A DNA stretch of 64,000 nt from G965233625 sp965233625 (lineage in GTDB: Bacteria; Planctomycetota; Planctomycetia; Pirellulales; Pirellulaceae): positions 6,386,001 to 6,450,000 of the forward strand of contig OZ247499.1 of NCBI GenBank assembly GCA_965233625.1, in the 5' to 3' direction. A program made the position numbers and the translations under genes. Positions 63,780-64,000 of the stretch are shown here, piece after piece. How positions within the stretch are numbered: position 1 is the first letter of the stretch; each line of letters opens with the position of its first letter. The notes beneath the pieces were generated by a model. It was given only the letters and a program-made list of their open reading frames with translations, did no database searches and had not been told where the DNA came from.

Positions 63780-64000
63780 ATGGCAGACCAGGATACCCGG
63801 CAGGGAACCCGCGTTACGTTTCTGGACCAGACTGGCGCCAAGAGTGTTGACGCTGTGATTGCCGATAATGTCACCGTGAAACGCATCCTGCCGAACATTA
63901 TCACCAAGATGAACCTCCCGGTGATGGGCCCCGATGGTCAGCCCATGAGCTACAGCCTGGATCACAAAGAAGGCGGTAAACGCCTGCGTGAAGACGAAAC
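63780..64000 (+). CDS. N-terminal part of a small protein resembling YukD/ubiquitin-like folds (cut by window end)
   Basis: The ATG has AGGAG seven bases upstream (63768-63772). 73 residues are visible: MADQDTRQGTRVTFLDQTG, then VDAVIADNVTVKRILPNIIT, PVMGPDGQPMSYSLDHKEGG and KRLREDE at the edge. The order of strand, V-x-V-K-x-I-L-P helix, G-x-x-x-x-Y-x-L and K-x-L-x-x-x-E is that of beta-grasp YukD/ubiquitin-like proteins. The C-terminus, where a Gly tail would be, is not in the window. This is an inference from pattern only. What lies downstream (E1, E2, JAB, or ESX-like genes) would decide its role. Confidence 0.6.
   Translation, partial: MADQDTRQGTRVTFLDQTGAKSVDAVIADNVTVKRILPNIITKMNLPVMGPDGQPMSYSLDHKEGGKRLREDE

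Overview
The window looks like a stretch of a Planctomycete chromosome (Pirellulales-like; the genus cannot be fixed from sequence alone). The markers are a PSCyt1/DUF1549/DUF1553 protein followed by a Tat-exported DUF1501 protein, a DUF1080 protein, a TIGR02996-type domain, a kinase with a membrane tail, and L9 with an N-terminal extension. No phage, integrase, transposase, rRNA or CRISPR array was seen. One tRNA gene (Arg, anticodon CCG) is present.

Layout. 1-5.7 kb: the end of an SMC/Rad50-like ATPase with an acidic repeat tail, a Skp-like lipoprotein, a GNAT, a Gfo/Idh/MocA oxidoreductase, an unknown protein and an orphan ABC ATPase. 5.8-18.1 kb: a TIGR02996-SUKH protein, then an exopolysaccharide locus of two divergent arms (minus: GT26, GT4, flippase, polysaccharide deacetylase, CelD-like GNAT; plus: Wzz-like chain-length protein, Wzy/O-antigen-ligase-like protein, membrane Ser/Thr kinase). 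18.2-24.2 kb: BshB1-like deacetylase, FHA-cyclase, possible PD-(D/E)XK protein, GNAT, monoheme cytochrome, STAS-like protein, DUF1080 protein. 24.3-35.9 kb: thymidylate kinase next to the DUF1501/PSCyt1 pair, CPBP and M24 peptidases, a secreted (QxW)3 lectin, an alpha/beta hydrolase lipoprotein, a frameshifted NodU-type carbamoyltransferase, a possible 30-residue membrane peptide, a DUF4430 protein and a GroES-like protein. 36.3-39.4 kb: rplY-pth-rpsF-ssb-rplI. 39.6-59.4 kb: a large minus-strand nitrogen cluster. 60-64 kb: tRNA-Arg, ribH, an unknown protein, a transglutaminase-like lipoprotein, and the start of a small protein resembling YukD/ubiquitin-like folds.

The nitrogen cluster, in transcription order, is nrtA, nrtB, two ATPases (nrtC/nrtD-like), a double-GAF protein, a DmsB-DmsC fusion, nasA, nirBD, then a redox module, and finally an alginate-export-type porin behind a 575-base gap. 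The first part explains nitrate uptake and reduction to ammonium. The redox module is less ordinary. A NirB-type FAD/[2Fe-2S] head is fused to a membrane domain with two H-x13-H pairs, the ligand pattern of a di-heme cytochrome b. It is followed by a membrane-anchored cytochrome with 11 putative c-heme sites, a monoheme DUF3365 lipoprotein and a bacterial globin. This reads as a NAD(P)H-to-periplasm electron conduit coupled to nitrogen-oxide metabolism, and it is the best candidate here for an undescribed system.

Other points of interest are a 27-bp perfect inverted repeat with two relatives elsewhere in the window, a NrtB permease with a coiled-coil insert of about 200 residues, and a one-base frameshift in the carbamoyltransferase. 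All functional statements come from reading motifs by eye; no database search was run.
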